From Shinisaurus crocodilurus (lineage: Eukaryota > Chordata > Lepidosauria > Squamata > Shinisauridae): a stretch of 64,000 bases of DNA. How positions within the stretch are numbered: position 1 is the stretch's first letter; the number at the start of each line of letters is the position of its first letter. This document shows positions 39,690 through 50,952 of this stretch, piece after piece. The notes beneath the pieces are model-generated. The model was not told the DNA's origin and made no database searches. It saw only the letters and a program-made list of their open reading frames with translations. The translations under genes and the position numbers were made by a program. The DNA lies in contig CM037877.1 of assembly GCA_021292165.1 (NCBI GenBank), forward strand, positions 308,702,834 through 308,766,833, written 5' to 3'.

Positions 39690-40060
39690 GCATAAGCCTC
39701 TGGTGTGTCCACATTTGCAAAATGCCCGGACAGTTCTTTCGTATCACAAAGCTGGAGAAAAATGCCACAAAGGATGACTAAAATGACCTTTGGGGTAACA
39801 GAGAATCTTCCTTTATGAAGAAACAGGATGTCTTAGTTTAATAAAATAAGAATTTGTTGTCCCATTGCACCACTGAAAACCTGAGGCCATTTTCAAAAAT
39901 GAATAAGAAAAAGTTTGGCATCGAGTGACAGGAAGCAGTTCTTCACATAATACATAATCAACCTGTGGAACTCATTGCTACAGGATCTCTGCATGAAAAA
40001 GCCACCCCGAACTTCCTCTCATTCAGGGAAGGATTTGTCCAAGATTTGTCCAGGATTAAT
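39690..40060 (+). mobile_element. old CR1 fragment
   Basis: Diverged CR1: AAAGCTGGAGAAAAATGCC, GGATGACTAAAATGACC, then GGAAGCAGTTCTTCACATAA. This is the probable source context of the 124-bp duplication because CR1 homology continues on both sides here. Confidence 0.7.
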
Positions 40061-40087
40061 ATCATCACGGGCATAGAAAGACAGTTA

Positions 40088-40250
40088 CATCTACTTGGAA
40101 GTAAACCCCATTGATTTCAATGGGACTGACTCACAGGTAAGTGAGTATAGGATTGCAACCTTCATTTCCATGCTGAATCAGACCAAAGGCCTATCTAGAC
40201 CAGCATTTTGTTCACATGTTGGCCAACCAGATGCCCCAATAGGAAGTCCA
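40088..40250. repeat. AAGTAA-CCCATTGA repeat followed by old CR1 end (minus)
   Basis: 40088-40162 matches the dispersed repeat at 11453. 40163-40250 (GAATCAGACCAAAGGCC, GACCAGCATTTTGTTCAC) is an inverted old CR1 3' end. Confidence 0.6.
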
Positions 40251-43200
40251 CAAAAAGGAAACTCCCTTACTGGCCTGGACAATCCTGAAAGTGCCTAACA
40301 CACATAACAACCTCGGTCAGCTGCGAGTTTTGGTAGACGCATCTAAACAAACTTCCCCTGCTTGAAATAGCCGCTGCTGGTGGTGGTGCGGCGACTTCCG
40401 CAGCACCCCAAACCCCCCGTGACCTTCTAATAAGCGGGATAGAGGCTTTGACGCCAGGCCTTTTGACGCGCCCAAGGGACCCCTGGCTGGATTAACGTTT
40501 TAGTCCATTTCATTTCCGTCTGCTTCTCACAGTGAAGCTGCGCGTGGAGATCTGACTAAAGACGGTAATTTGGAAAGGCAATTTTCCTGAATTGCAGGTA
40601 CGGTGAGATGCAGAGAGATGTAACTGCTGGCTCAGGCAGTGAGACACAGAATAAACACCAAAGCGATTTAATGGATTCTTTTCATGCCTGCTTCTCTGTG
40701 TTTTTTTCTTCTCCTAAAGCCTCCATGAATGAAGCAAAAATAATTATAAGCACAAAGTGCCACCTCATTTGGCATAATCGTTAGTCTCGCCTCAGTTCCT
40801 ATCAAGCTTATTTTCCTGGTGGAGAATAAACATCTTACAGAAAGAGATTGGCAGAGGTCATGTAGGCTTAGAGGCAAGGGACCCCACGGTATAGCAAGCC
40901 ACCCTAGAGAACAACACTGGGAATATTAACACACACACACACACACACACACCCTCACTTTTAGGTGAGTTCCCAACCTTCATAGGATCAACATATATTT
41001 CTGGAGACTGGCTGCTGTAATGGAAAATTAAGAAATTGCCTTTTCACCTCGCTTGAGCAAGGTGGGACTTGCTAGATGTGGGGGTGGGCAGTGCAACAAA
41101 TGGAATGTTGGGGTAGATTCAGAGGAAGGGGGCACTTCCCCCCAACATGAGCTGACTTTTGCAGCAGCTATGCCGTGGGAATCAAGAGGAACCCATTGGA
41201 TCTGTTTAGGGCTGACAGATCTGTCTATTTCCAGTCCGTGTCAGTTTCACACATGATCATGTTCCATCTTGTTTTCTGTGTGAATGTGCAACTTTTTACA
41301 ACCTGCATGAGAATTCATATATGAATATGTATTTTGAACATATTTTCCTCATGAAATATGCATTTATAAATAGTTTATCTAAATGCAGGCATTTCTAAAT
41401 GTGTTGCATTCTAAATGTTTAATGTATTTTGACACTTCTTTGAGCTGAGAACGGCATTGCAACATTTGGAGTAGTGTGAAATCTGAAAGATAGTTACATT
41501 CCGATCCACACATTCATCCGGGAGGTGCAGACCAAGTCAGCTCACCTTAGAATCTGCAGAGACTGAATTCCTCAACCGTCCCAAAGTGTGATCTAAAACC
41601 ACCAGCTGCTGGGGAACCTGCAAAGACCTGGCTTATACTAAGATAGACATATTGCTACAAAGTCAATTGTACCCTGGATCCCTTCAGACAAAAATGTTTC
41701 CATTTGATTCCCAAGGCTTTGTGGTAACTGCAACACATGAGGAAAACACTGTTCATCTGAATCCACCCTTCCTAAAGCTAATGGATGCTCCTTTTTACAA
41801 GACAGCTAGAATGCAAAGAACATTCTGTTGCAAGCACCCCCTACCTCCAAAGGGGAAGGGTGTGTGTGTGTGACAGAGAGAGATTCACCTGACTGAGCAG
41901 TGACAAAGAAGAGGGACAAATATTTTCCTTTTTTGCATCTGTGCTTCCATTGCTGGGGAACTGAAGCACAGCTTGGATGCTTACTGATGAAACTTGTCCA
42001 GCTTTTCCATTTGCAACTAAACAGATGAGTAACAAGGCATCAGAGGCCTCCAGCTGCCTGTCTTCCAGAATGACTCTCCAAAGGCTTCCTGACCGTCGCA
42101 GCATTCATGGAAGGGGCAATAGGAAACAACACATTAATGCAAGACAACACTCATCTCAAAGAGTGCATTCTGCTCTTGCAATGCTTTCCTCCATCAAAGT
42201 GTTTGCAGTCTCCTATGCAAGAACACATGTGGGGGGAAATATGCCATAGCAAAACAAGGACTGACTCAAATATGTATTTTATTTGTTTTACGAAATCTAT
42301 AACCCGCTCTGTATCTGAAAAGATTCCTGAGCAGTGAACAGTAAAAGAAAAACAAACAAACAATCAAAATAGAAATATAATAATATTTAAAATCAAGTTA
42401 TACCAATAAAACCGAGGCTGGTCATTGAGAAAAAGCTTGCCTATTTATCTATTTATGTATTGTGTTTGCAGTGTGACTGCATCTGCCTAATTCAGGCTCC
42501 ACTTGGCTGTGCCAATGACTAAATCCCCTTCCCAGATGGGTGTTCAGGACTGCATGGGAAATAAACACTCCAGAACGGTGTTGTCCTCTTGTGCCGAACA
42601 GGGAGCCCATGGCATGAAGGGCACCGCTGTTAACCGTCAGTGAGAGCTCTCCAGCAGTGGGAATAGGTAGCAGGCTCCAGGTCCAGGGTTCAGATTCCAG
42701 GTAGCAAGGCCAGGGTTAGGGGATGCAGGACCACGGAGAGCTCCCAGGGAAGGCAGATTTAGGGCTCTGCAATGCAACCTCCTTGGATGAGGTGTGTGAA
42801 TACACACCAGGAATGTACCTCCTTCAGAGATATTTGTAGTGCCTCAGAAACAAGGCGACTTGGGTCCGAAGCAGTGGGTTTTTTTGTTCCTAAACTGATA
42901 TGTTTTTGAACCTCCCACAAGCTCCCCATTAATGAAAAATGCCAGGCAGGGGCAAAGCAGATGAGGATGTAGTTTTGTCTTGTGTCTCACAGCTTTACCG
43001 TCCGATCATATAGAATGACTTTACCTGCCGGGGCTCTCCAATTACACTCCCTTTTGGAGAATCACTGAAGGAACATCTCAGGAGCTGCATCAGTGACGTC
43101 TCTGCTCTTTGCAAGTTGTGGCTGACAACCGTGACTCACTGACTGGTTTCACACAACACAACAACCAACCAATGATAACAGTCAATGGTGGTTGTCATGT

Positions 43201-43618
43201 CATGAGAACCCAGCATGGGTTTCCCCACCGTGGGCAGTGCTTTCCCCCCAAACTTCCCACGATGAGAACCCATGGACTGTTTTAGGGTTTGTTTTCCCCG
43301 TGGTGGGCTGTTGTGCCGTCCGAACCTGGACAACCGATCCCACCGAGGGGTAAAGACCCATGGCCAGCAACTCGCTTGGCAAGAGTGGCAAGAAACCCCT
43401 AGCCACTCCTCTTGAGCTAGTCCTAGCCACAGCCAGCTCCCCCACAAGTGCACACACAGCACTTGGGGGCTGCTGGAACTGGCTTTCCCCCCTCCCCGCC
43501 ATGATGTGGAGCCATTTCTCGCTTGCTGTGGTTTTTTTGTCCTTTAAAAAAATGGTTTTTTTTCCCCCAGGATAGCTGGCTTCGTGGCCAGCTTTCCCAA
43601 TCCCTGTTTGGGCAGTCC
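40251..43618. other. long unassigned stretch, mostly unique
   Basis: No gene found in 3.4 kb. It holds an (AC)n run (40929-40953), the AT-rich dispersed repeat (41205-41460), and a GGGTTT/AACCCA-rich palindromic area (43130-43330) that may be a degraded MITE. 40600-40880 is unique-looking with AAAATAATTATAAGCAC. Confidence 0.4.
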
Positions 43619-43620
43619 CA

Positions 43621-43828
43621 TTTGATGGCTCTATGCTACCTCCAGTATCAGAGGCAGTATGCCTATGTACACCAGTTGCTGGGGAATATGGGCAGGTGGG
43701 TATTGTTGTACTCATGTCCTGCTCGTGGGTTGCCCGTGGGCAGCTGGTTGGCCAATGTGTGAATGGAATGCTGGACTAGATGGACCCTTGGCCTGATCCA
43801 ACATGGTTCAGTCTTATGTTTTTATGTT
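43621..43828 (+). mobile_element. old CR1 3' end
   Basis: TTTGATGGCTCTATGCTACC, GTTGCTGGGGAATATGGGC, CTGGACTAGATGGACCC and a TTATGTTTTTATG end. Same subfamily as 29229-30402. Confidence 0.9.
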
Positions 43829-44100
43829 CCCCAGCTCTCTCAAGAAGAGAGTTGCAGCTGCCTCCTAACACAGGAGCTCCAGGAACCACTGAAAGCCTCT
43901 CCCACCTGCCCAAGGAGCCTCATCCCACCGCATAACACTGCAGTGATGTCCTGGGGTGCTTGTCTTTGAAACAAAGGATGAGAAGGCTCCTTCCAACTCT
44001 ATCAGATCTATGAAATCTATAAGGCTCCAATCCCCATATGGGATTGGGCTCTGAGGGCTTTACAAGCAGAGTGGATTTTACATCAGTGCTTGGTAACACT

Positions 44101-44142
44101 GCGTGTGTGTGTGTGTGTATGTGTGTGTATGTGTGTGTGTGT
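44101..44142 (+). repeat. (GT)n microsatellite with AT interruptions
   Basis: About 21 dinucleotides, two GTAT interruptions. Confidence 0.95.
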
Positions 44143-44272
44143 CCCTAGGAGTGAGCCACATGGAACTCAATGGGACCGCCAAGCAGACATGCATAGGATT
44201 TTGCTGTTAGTCTGGGAAAGATGGAAATAGGCTAATTGCAGATGAGGAGAATTGGTGAACAAAGATAGCTTT

Positions 44273-44551
44273 CATAAAATCATAGAATCATAGAAAAGTA
44301 GAGTTGGAAGGGGCCTACAAGGCCATCGAGTGAGTCTAACCCCCTGCTCAGTGCAGGAATCCAGGTCAAAGCATCCCCGACAGATGTCTGTCCAGCTGCA
44401 CCTTGAATGCCTCCAGAGTGGGAGAGCCCATCACCTCTCTAGGTAGTTGGTTCCATTGTCTTATTGCTCTAACAGTCAGGAATTTTTTCCTGATGTTCAG
44501 GTGGAATCTGGGTTCCTATAACTTGAACCCATTATTCCGTGTCCTGCAAAC
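44273..44551 (-). mobile_element. young CR1 3' end, minus strand
   Basis: Octamers, 3' UTR and the ORF2 C-terminus back to CRTRN. The minus-strand 215-codon frame 44516-45163 ends in this fragment and is not a gene. Confidence 0.92.
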
Positions 44552-45509
44552 TTTATTTGCTTGATACCCCTGCATTTTTTGAACTTTAATATTGCTTCTA
44601 CTGGGCCTTTGAGATAGGGAGGTAGAAAGGAAGAAAAAGAAAGAGAAGAAAGAACCACTGCGAGTGGTGCAGCCAAGCCACTGGGCTTGCATTTCATCCA
44701 GGCCAGGCCGTGGCTCTTGTTCCATTTTTTGAGAGGTTGGCAGGCCTTCCTGAGCCAATGTGGCCAGGTGACTTTGTTCTAGGAGCCAGGCTTCTGTTGG
44801 TCTCCAGTAGCCATCAATTTTGCCTCCTTTGATGGGAACTGGCATTCCACGCGGTGGTGGTGGTGTCGGTCTGTTACAAGCTAGATGAAAGGGCATTTTA
44901 AGAGACTCCGGCAGGGCTACACTCTTTCCAGGTGCCATGTTGTGAATAAACCCGGAAGAAGCAGGAGGCTGTTTCAGCTCCTGCCGACTTCCTGCCTCAG
45001 CCAGATGGGAGTCTTTTCTGTCTGTGTGGCAGACTTGCTCTTCTTCACAGTGCAAGAGGAAAGTCCATGCCTGCAGCAGCCTGCAAAGAATCTCGGGCAG
45101 CCATCTGAGCTGTCCCGTACAATTCCATTTCAAAGATGAAGGACCATAAAAACTGGAGCCCACCCACAGGGGGCAGCACCTGGGTCGCAGGCTGAAGAGG
45201 CAGGCACGCAGGTTGCCGGGTCACGGTCTTCCACACTATGTTGAGATCGGCTGTATTTCTGCTTAAAGTATAATAATAATTTCTAAATTTGCATCTACGT
45301 GTATGTAGATTTTATGCAAACGACTGTCCTCTTTCGACCTCTTTTTTGGGCAATTCAGAAGTGGCCACCCTAGTGAGGATGTAGCATGAAAGAATGAAGC
45401 TTTTACGTTCTTTCCTCAAATATGGCAACAATGAGGAAACCAATTATTGTGGGCAGAGGTTGAATTGAAAAAGAAAAAGTGCTATGAACAAAGTTTAGCC
45501 CTCCTAGTC
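44552..45509. other. unassigned sequence
   Basis: No repeat family recognised. The open frame spanning it shows no known domain. Confidence 0.35.
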
Positions 45510-45834
45510 CAGGGGTGGGCCACATGTGGTCCATGGGACACATGAAACACACACTGCCCTCCACTTTGACCCACACTGTCCCCTAAATTTGTAAAACATT
45601 TTTTTTTAAAGGCATCCAGAGCTGCCATTTTGACCACTTTTTGTCCCTTTTAGTGCTCAGTAGCTACTATGGAACACCGAAGGGGTCAAAATCAGCTTTT
45701 GTCCATTTGGGCACTCCAAAGCCACTCTGATCTGAACACGCTTATTTTTTCAGTGCTGGTGGGGAAGTGTGGCCCATAAGAGGGGCTCAGGTGGTGAAAA
45801 TGGTCTACAGACTTCCCAAAGTTGCTCACCCCTG
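45510..45834. mobile_element. putative hAT-type MITE, CAGGGGTGGG ends
   Basis: Ends CAGGGGTGGGCCACATG and TTGCTCACCCCTG form short inverted termini over 325 bp. No matching 8-bp duplication is visible, so this is called on termini alone. Confidence 0.55.
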
Positions 45835-46632
45835 AACTTGGGACTCTTTGCATACAAAGCCTGTGTTCTGAGACGGATCCGTGGTCCCTCTGCTAGGCCC
45901 TCGCCCTTTCCAGTGTGATAGATAAGCTATAGCTTAACAGAAATCCCATTCTTTCCAACGGGGCATCTGCAGGTGAACCTCCAGGTGGATCGAGCTGCTC
46001 TCGGCTTCCAAGCATCCCCTCGCCGGCACCGCTTGTCTTTCATTAACTCTGTTGTTTGCAACGCAGTCCCTTTTTCTTGATTTCCCCATGCTGCTATTCC
46101 TCTTGAAGGAGGCAGACAACCATCTGAATGCATTTTTTTATTTCTTACACAACACGGAGTGTCTTGAAATTGCTGCCCTTTATTTTCGGAGCCCCCAATG
46201 AAATGACAGGAAATAATTACACTCCTATCTACGCCGAGCGCTGGCTGGTACAATGCCAGATACAGGTAGTTTGTTGCTCGTGTTCTATCACTCTTGGCAG
46301 ACGTGGGATTCGGAGATTATTCACTGAAGTGTTGCCTCGGTCTTTATCACTGCATATTTTGGGAAAGTAATTTCTGGTAATTATTTTTTTTTTTCCCCTG
46401 AAGGAAAAAAAAAGTTTAAATTAACCAGAAGGGTTTGTTTTGTCTCAGTGATGCAATTGATTAATCTCTTTGCACAAGCTTCATTACAGAGTTGAATTGA
46501 CCAGGGGCCAAGAAATTTGATAAAAACCAAGTTGAACACTGAGCCAAAGGCTGGTCTGAAAGAGTAGTTGGAGAAGCAACGGAGGCCCCCAGAATGGGTG
46601 GGGTTTGGGGCATAACTGTTTAGAAGCATTAC
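45835..46632. other. unique-looking sequence, candidate conserved block
   Basis: 45840-45895 is a scrap of inverted tRNA-SINE. 45900-46500 shows no repeat signature and has words such as CAATTGATTAATC and GGAAATAATTACACTCC. No exon or RNA gene seen. Confidence 0.3.
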
Positions 46633-46780
46633 ACATAAAAACATCAGAGGAGCCATACTGGATCAGACCCAGGGTCCATGAAGTCCCGCATCCTGCAGAC
46701 CAACAGGGCACAAAGCCAAGAGCCCTCTCCAGCAACTGGTATTCTGAGGTACAATGCCGCTCAGCATGGAGGTTCTATTT
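46633..46780 (-). mobile_element. old CR1 3' end, minus strand
   Basis: CATAAAAACATCAGAGGAGC, TACTGGATCAGACCC and CTCTCCAGCAACTGGTATTC are the inverse of the old CR1 end. Confidence 0.8.
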
Positions 46781-46889
46781 GTTGTAGAATGATAAGGTGG
46801 AAAGGTCCTATATATGGAGTTGTCTTATATTGAATCTGCTTGCATACTGGTATTATCTATTAAGAGCATAGGAAGCTGCCTTATATTGA

Positions 46890-47349
46890 CTGGGTTCAGA
46901 CAACATGATAACCCGCCTGTGGCTCACGCTGGCTCAGCTTGTCTGAGCGTGGAAAGCTAAGCAGGGTCAGGCCTGGTTATTACTTGGATGGGAGACCCCT
47001 CCTCTAGTCTCCTGCATTGAGCAGGGGGTTGGACTCGATAGCCTTGTAGGCTCCTTCCAACTCTATGATCTATGAAAGGGTTCAGTGTGGGTTGTTGTTG
47101 AACCGTGGATTATTGTGACGTCTGAACCCAGCTGAGCTAACAAGCCATGGCTTGTTAACCACGAACAACCCATGAAGAGAACTCATGCTTTGTTGCTGGG
47201 TTGTGAAATGTGGGTTGTTCACCATGATTTGTTATCTTGGCTGGGTTCAGACAATACAATAACCCATGTTTCAATGGCAACCCACTGTTCAACGACAACC
47301 CACACTCAATCCATACTCAATCTTTGAGTGTGGGTTATTGCGTTTTCTG
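46890..47349. mobile_element. palindromic element cluster, CTGGGTTCAGACAA ends
   Basis: Outer ends CTGGGTTCAGACAACATGAT and (inverted) CTGGGTTCAGAAAACGC. The same TTCAGAC/GTCTGAACCCAG word recurs inside at 47121-47134 and 47241-47255, with several GGGTTGTT/AACAACCC inversions, so more than one copy is nested. It also holds the 5S-type SINE at 46915-47076. Superfamily uncertain. Confidence 0.65.
46915..47076 (+). mobile_element. 5S rRNA-derived SINE with CR1 tail, complete copy
   Basis: Head GCCTGTGGCTCACGCTGGCT and GGAAAGCTAAGCAGGGTC, GCCTGGTTATTACTTGGATG and GGAGACC follow 5S rRNA with a shortened 5' part. Then CTCCTCTAG joins the CR1 3' end CTGCATTGAGCAGGGGGTTG to GACTCGATAGCCTTG and CTATGATCTATGA. 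About 162 bp. The 5S internal promoter region would allow pol III transcription, and the CR1 tail would recruit CR1 reverse transcriptase (inference). Confidence 0.9.
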
Positions 47350-47653
47350 AACCCAGTCAATGAGTTTGACTAGTGGTCCATCAAACTCAGTGTTGTCTAC
47401 CCTGGGGTGGGGTCCTGCTATCCAAGATCCCTTGAATTAGAGATGCCAGGGACAAAACTGGGGACCTTCAGGATGCAAAGTATGTGCTCTACTACTGAGC
47501 TATAGTTGTCATGTCAACAACAGTGTCCTTTTGGGGGCCGTTCTTTGGGTTCTGCTATCTTGTATGGCCTAAGACTTGATCAGAGATGGCTTGAGTCAAT
47601 AGGGAGATGATCAGGGCTTGGAACGAAAGAGGTAGGGAAGAACAGAGAGCTCT

Positions 47654-48175
47654 CATAAGAACAGAAGAAAAGCCATGCTGGATCAGACCCCAGGTCCATC
47701 TAGTCCAGCATTCTGTTCACTCAGTGGCTGACAAGCTGCCCACAGGAAACCCACAAGCAGGACAATGGAACCAACTATCTAGGGAGGTGGTGGGTGGGCT
47801 CTCCCACTCTGGAGGCATTCAAGGTGCAGCTGGACAGCCATCTGTCGGGGATGTTTTGACCTGGATTCCTGCATTGAGCAGGGGGTTGGACTCGATGGCC
47901 TTGTAGGCCCCTTCCAACTCTACTTTTCTATGATTCTGTGAGTGCAACAGCACCCTCCCACCCATGTTCCCTAGCAACTGGTGCACATAGGTGTACCGCC
48001 TCTGATACTGGAGGAAGCATAGAGCCATCAGGACTAGTAGCCATTGATAGCCTTCTCCTCCATGAATTTGTCCAATCCCCTTTTACAGCAGTTCAAACTG
48101 GTGGCCATCATTATGTCTTGCAGTTGTGAATTCTACAGTTTAACTATGCACTGTGCAAAGGAGTATTTCTCACTG
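47654..48175 (-). mobile_element. old CR1 3' end split by young CR1
   Basis: The parts are 47654-47762 and 47939-48175. Joined, they give GCAGGACA-TGAGTGCAACAGC as in other old CR1 copies. The interrupting piece is 47763-47938. Confidence 0.88.
47763..47938 (+). mobile_element. young CR1 3' end nested in old CR1
   Basis: Begins ACAATGGAACCAACTATC, runs through the ORF2 C-terminus (with a GGTGGGTGGG duplication), the 3' UTR and one octamer. Opposite orientation to its host. No target duplication is visible, as is usual for CR1. Confidence 0.92.
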
Positions 48176-50801
48176 GAATATCAAACAGAGCATATTTTTC
48201 TCACAGGAGATCCACATTCTGAGGATCACCTGAAGCTAGGACAACACATCCATGTGCAGAGATCCAAGGGGCTGGAGAAGTGACCATTATCTCAGGTGAG
48301 ACTTTAGAAGGAGTGATCTGAAAGAAGCATGCACGGAGAAGGCAGGGGCTTGTGAAAATGAGGAGCAGAGGAAGCAGGAAGTTCAGGGAAGGAGGAGGTG
48401 AAGGGAAATATGGCCAGCAGGGAGGGACTGAGAAGTAGAATGGAGGGTCAAGGCAATTGAGAGTGAAGGGGGCAGGGAGAATTTCATGCACTAGTTTGAA
48501 CTAATGAGCAATAGCAGATCTCCAGCTGATGATAATGATCAGTGATGCCTAAATACAATAGGCATTCAATACAGCGCAATAGGTAAAAGAAGACCATGAC
48601 CCTGCCTATGCTAAAATCAGGCAAATGTCTAAGAAAACAGAAATTACAAAAATAAGAGAGTCTGGGAATAAACGTTTCAGAACCCCAACAAAAACTGACA
48701 AGGATCATTTTGAAATTAGTTTTCTCCACTTAAAGGATTCCTGAGTTAAATGATGATGCCACCGTTACAACTTCAGAGATGCTTTCCAGGTGTGGTTCGG
48801 CCTGCTGCTGCGGCAGCGAGGCTCAAGCTGAAGCTGCCCTGGTGGGAGCTGTTCTTACATGTCCTCCTTTGGCTGCAGGTCAGGCGAGATGCTCTGAGAC
48901 GAGGAGGGTGTCCTGAGCAAGCTGCGCTGCTGATTTAATTATGGCAAGTTTGGTCATGCCCAAAGGAGGCAGCTGTTCTTCCTCAGATTTCTAGACCTTT
49001 TAAAAATGGATATTCAAGAAATGAAATCGTGTTTGATTTGGGCACACACTTCTAGCTACAATTCCGTTTGGGCTTCAGAAAGATCTTTGCAAGGCATAGC
49101 CCAGGAAGGCAAAAATCATTAAACCAAGAAAGTCGGACGTCCAAGTGGGAATTCTACAGCAGGAGGAAGAGAGAAGAAGCCTTCTAATGAGTATCCTTCA
49201 AGCCCCACAAACAGGGAGCAGTGGGATGCTGCTCAAAGAGGACTGGACGCTACTTAACCCCTGACCAATGGGTAACCTGACAACTTGGCATTTGAGCTGA
49301 CTGTGCTAAAGGAGACAGTGCCAAGATCTGAGGAGAAGTCCCTTGGCTGCACTGATACGTCGCAAGTAGGAGAACGGACCGTTTTCAGGTGTTTGTTGCA
49401 CCTCTCACCCCTTGGAGAGGAAAAGAGACACGCCAGCAGCCTTGGAAAATATTTCTTTTATTTCCTCTCCCCTAATTAGTGGGAGTTTGGAGCAACTTCA
49501 GCAGGGGACTGCTTTCTATTGTAGAGAGAGCATGAGGACTTCAGCAAAAGGTGGGTTTAGGAAATATGCACGCTGAGCAAGTATTATCACTAGTTATTGT
49601 TATTCTCAGACGTCCAGGTGCTTACTCAGGCAAGGATCTGATGATGATCTCCTGAGCCTTTTTGTTAGCGTTCATGGATGCTTAGGTGTCTTCCAGTTAT
49701 ATTTCATGTCTGGAGAATTAAAACTTTTTGCATTGTATTTAATAGGTACAAACAATGGCACATGGATTCTTTCTGTGTCCTGCTTTGGGGTGCTTGGAAT
49801 GACGCCTGCAGCTGAGATCGAGAGAGGGACTTTAGGAGTATTTGTCTTGAGTTTCCCAGACAGCTTTGTTTCCAAGCTTAGGCTTGGCTTGACATCTATT
49901 CATTCATTCTCAGTGTTTAAAAATGTTATGCGTGAAAGACTGCAATATCTATTCTAGTTGCTTTTTGAGGTCCTTTGTTCACCAGAATTATGTCTTGTCT
50001 ATTGTAATCTATTGTTTTATCTATTATAATAGCTTTATCCTAACACAAGATGCGATCATCACTCCCAGGAACTGGGTCAGGAGACTATATCTGCAGTAAG
50101 GGGGTGGTTCTAAACTGTTTCATACCCAGTTGGCAGTGAATGATTTTTGCAAGATGATTGTGCCTGGCAAGAAACTCTGTATATTGAATAAGACAGGGCA
50201 GGCAGCCATTCAATTTTCTGTTGTTTCTAATTTATTGTTGCATTTTTCTGCAAATGTCTGTACCTGAGATCTGTGTCATATATTTTTGATAGCTAACAAT
50301 TATGCCATCTCAAACAACACTCATTAAAGCTTCAGTTTCTGCTATACGTTGGCCTGATTTAGCCACTTCACTGATGAGGCTACATTTATACACACTCCAT
50401 TTGGGATTTCTGCCTATTGCTTATTCCAGACTTTAGATTTCCATGTTTGTTATGGCAAAAATAAACAAACAAATAATTAAAAAAGTTATTATGGCATAAA
50501 CTTTCATGTGTATATATATATATATGAGCAAAACACTTCAAAAATCTGATGAAGTGGACTCCAGTCCACAAAAGTTTATACCATAATAAATTTATTAGCC
50601 TCTTTGGTATTCTTGTTGGATTTCCAGATGTCATTTCTTTAACTGACACAGTGCCTGGGTAGAATTCTTAATCACTGAATTTTAGGGGGTGGGTGAAATT
50701 TTGATCAGTCTCATCCACTTTGGAGAGGAACTAGGTGATGATGTGGTCCTGAACTTGTTTTGAAGGTAAAATACTTGATTTTTGCAGGATACATGTATGT
50801 G
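48176..50801. other. long unassigned stretch, mostly unique
   Basis: No gene or RNA recognised in 2.6 kb. 50505-50640 contains AGTCCACAAAAGTTTATACC and TAATAAATTTATTAG, resembling an unnamed dispersed reptile repeat. A (TA)n run is at 50510-50524. Confidence 0.4.
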
Positions 50802-50809
50802 TACTTAAT

Positions 50810-50944
50810 CAGTGTTCTCCAACCTGGGGTCCCCAGATGTTTTTGGCCTACGACTCCCAGCATGCCCCAGCCAGCGTAGCTGGCTGGGGCATGCTGGGAG
50901 TTGTAAGCCAAAAACATCTGGGGACCCCAGGTTGGAGAACACTG
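50810..50944. mobile_element. CAGTGTTCTCC MITE, copy 5
   Basis: A near-perfect palindrome of 135 bp with GGCCTACGACTCCCAGCATG and its inverse. Flanks TACTTAAT and CTTTAGAT do not match well, so the duplication has decayed. Confidence 0.9.
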
Positions 50945-50952
50945 CTTTAGAT

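Larger units (their letters stand above)
46860..47512 (-). mobile_element. tRNA-derived SINE split by a MITE-like cluster
   Basis: The SINE parts are 46860-46889 (GGAAGCTGCCTTATATTGA end) and 47350-47512 (body and head, ending with ACTACTGAGCTATAG). The tRNA head is at 47495-47512 on the minus strand. The insert is 46890-47349. Confidence 0.82.

Noticed and set aside
44516..45163. 215-codon minus-strand open frame
   Set aside because: Its last part is CR1 C-terminal sequence and the rest has no recognisable domain, splice signal or biased composition.
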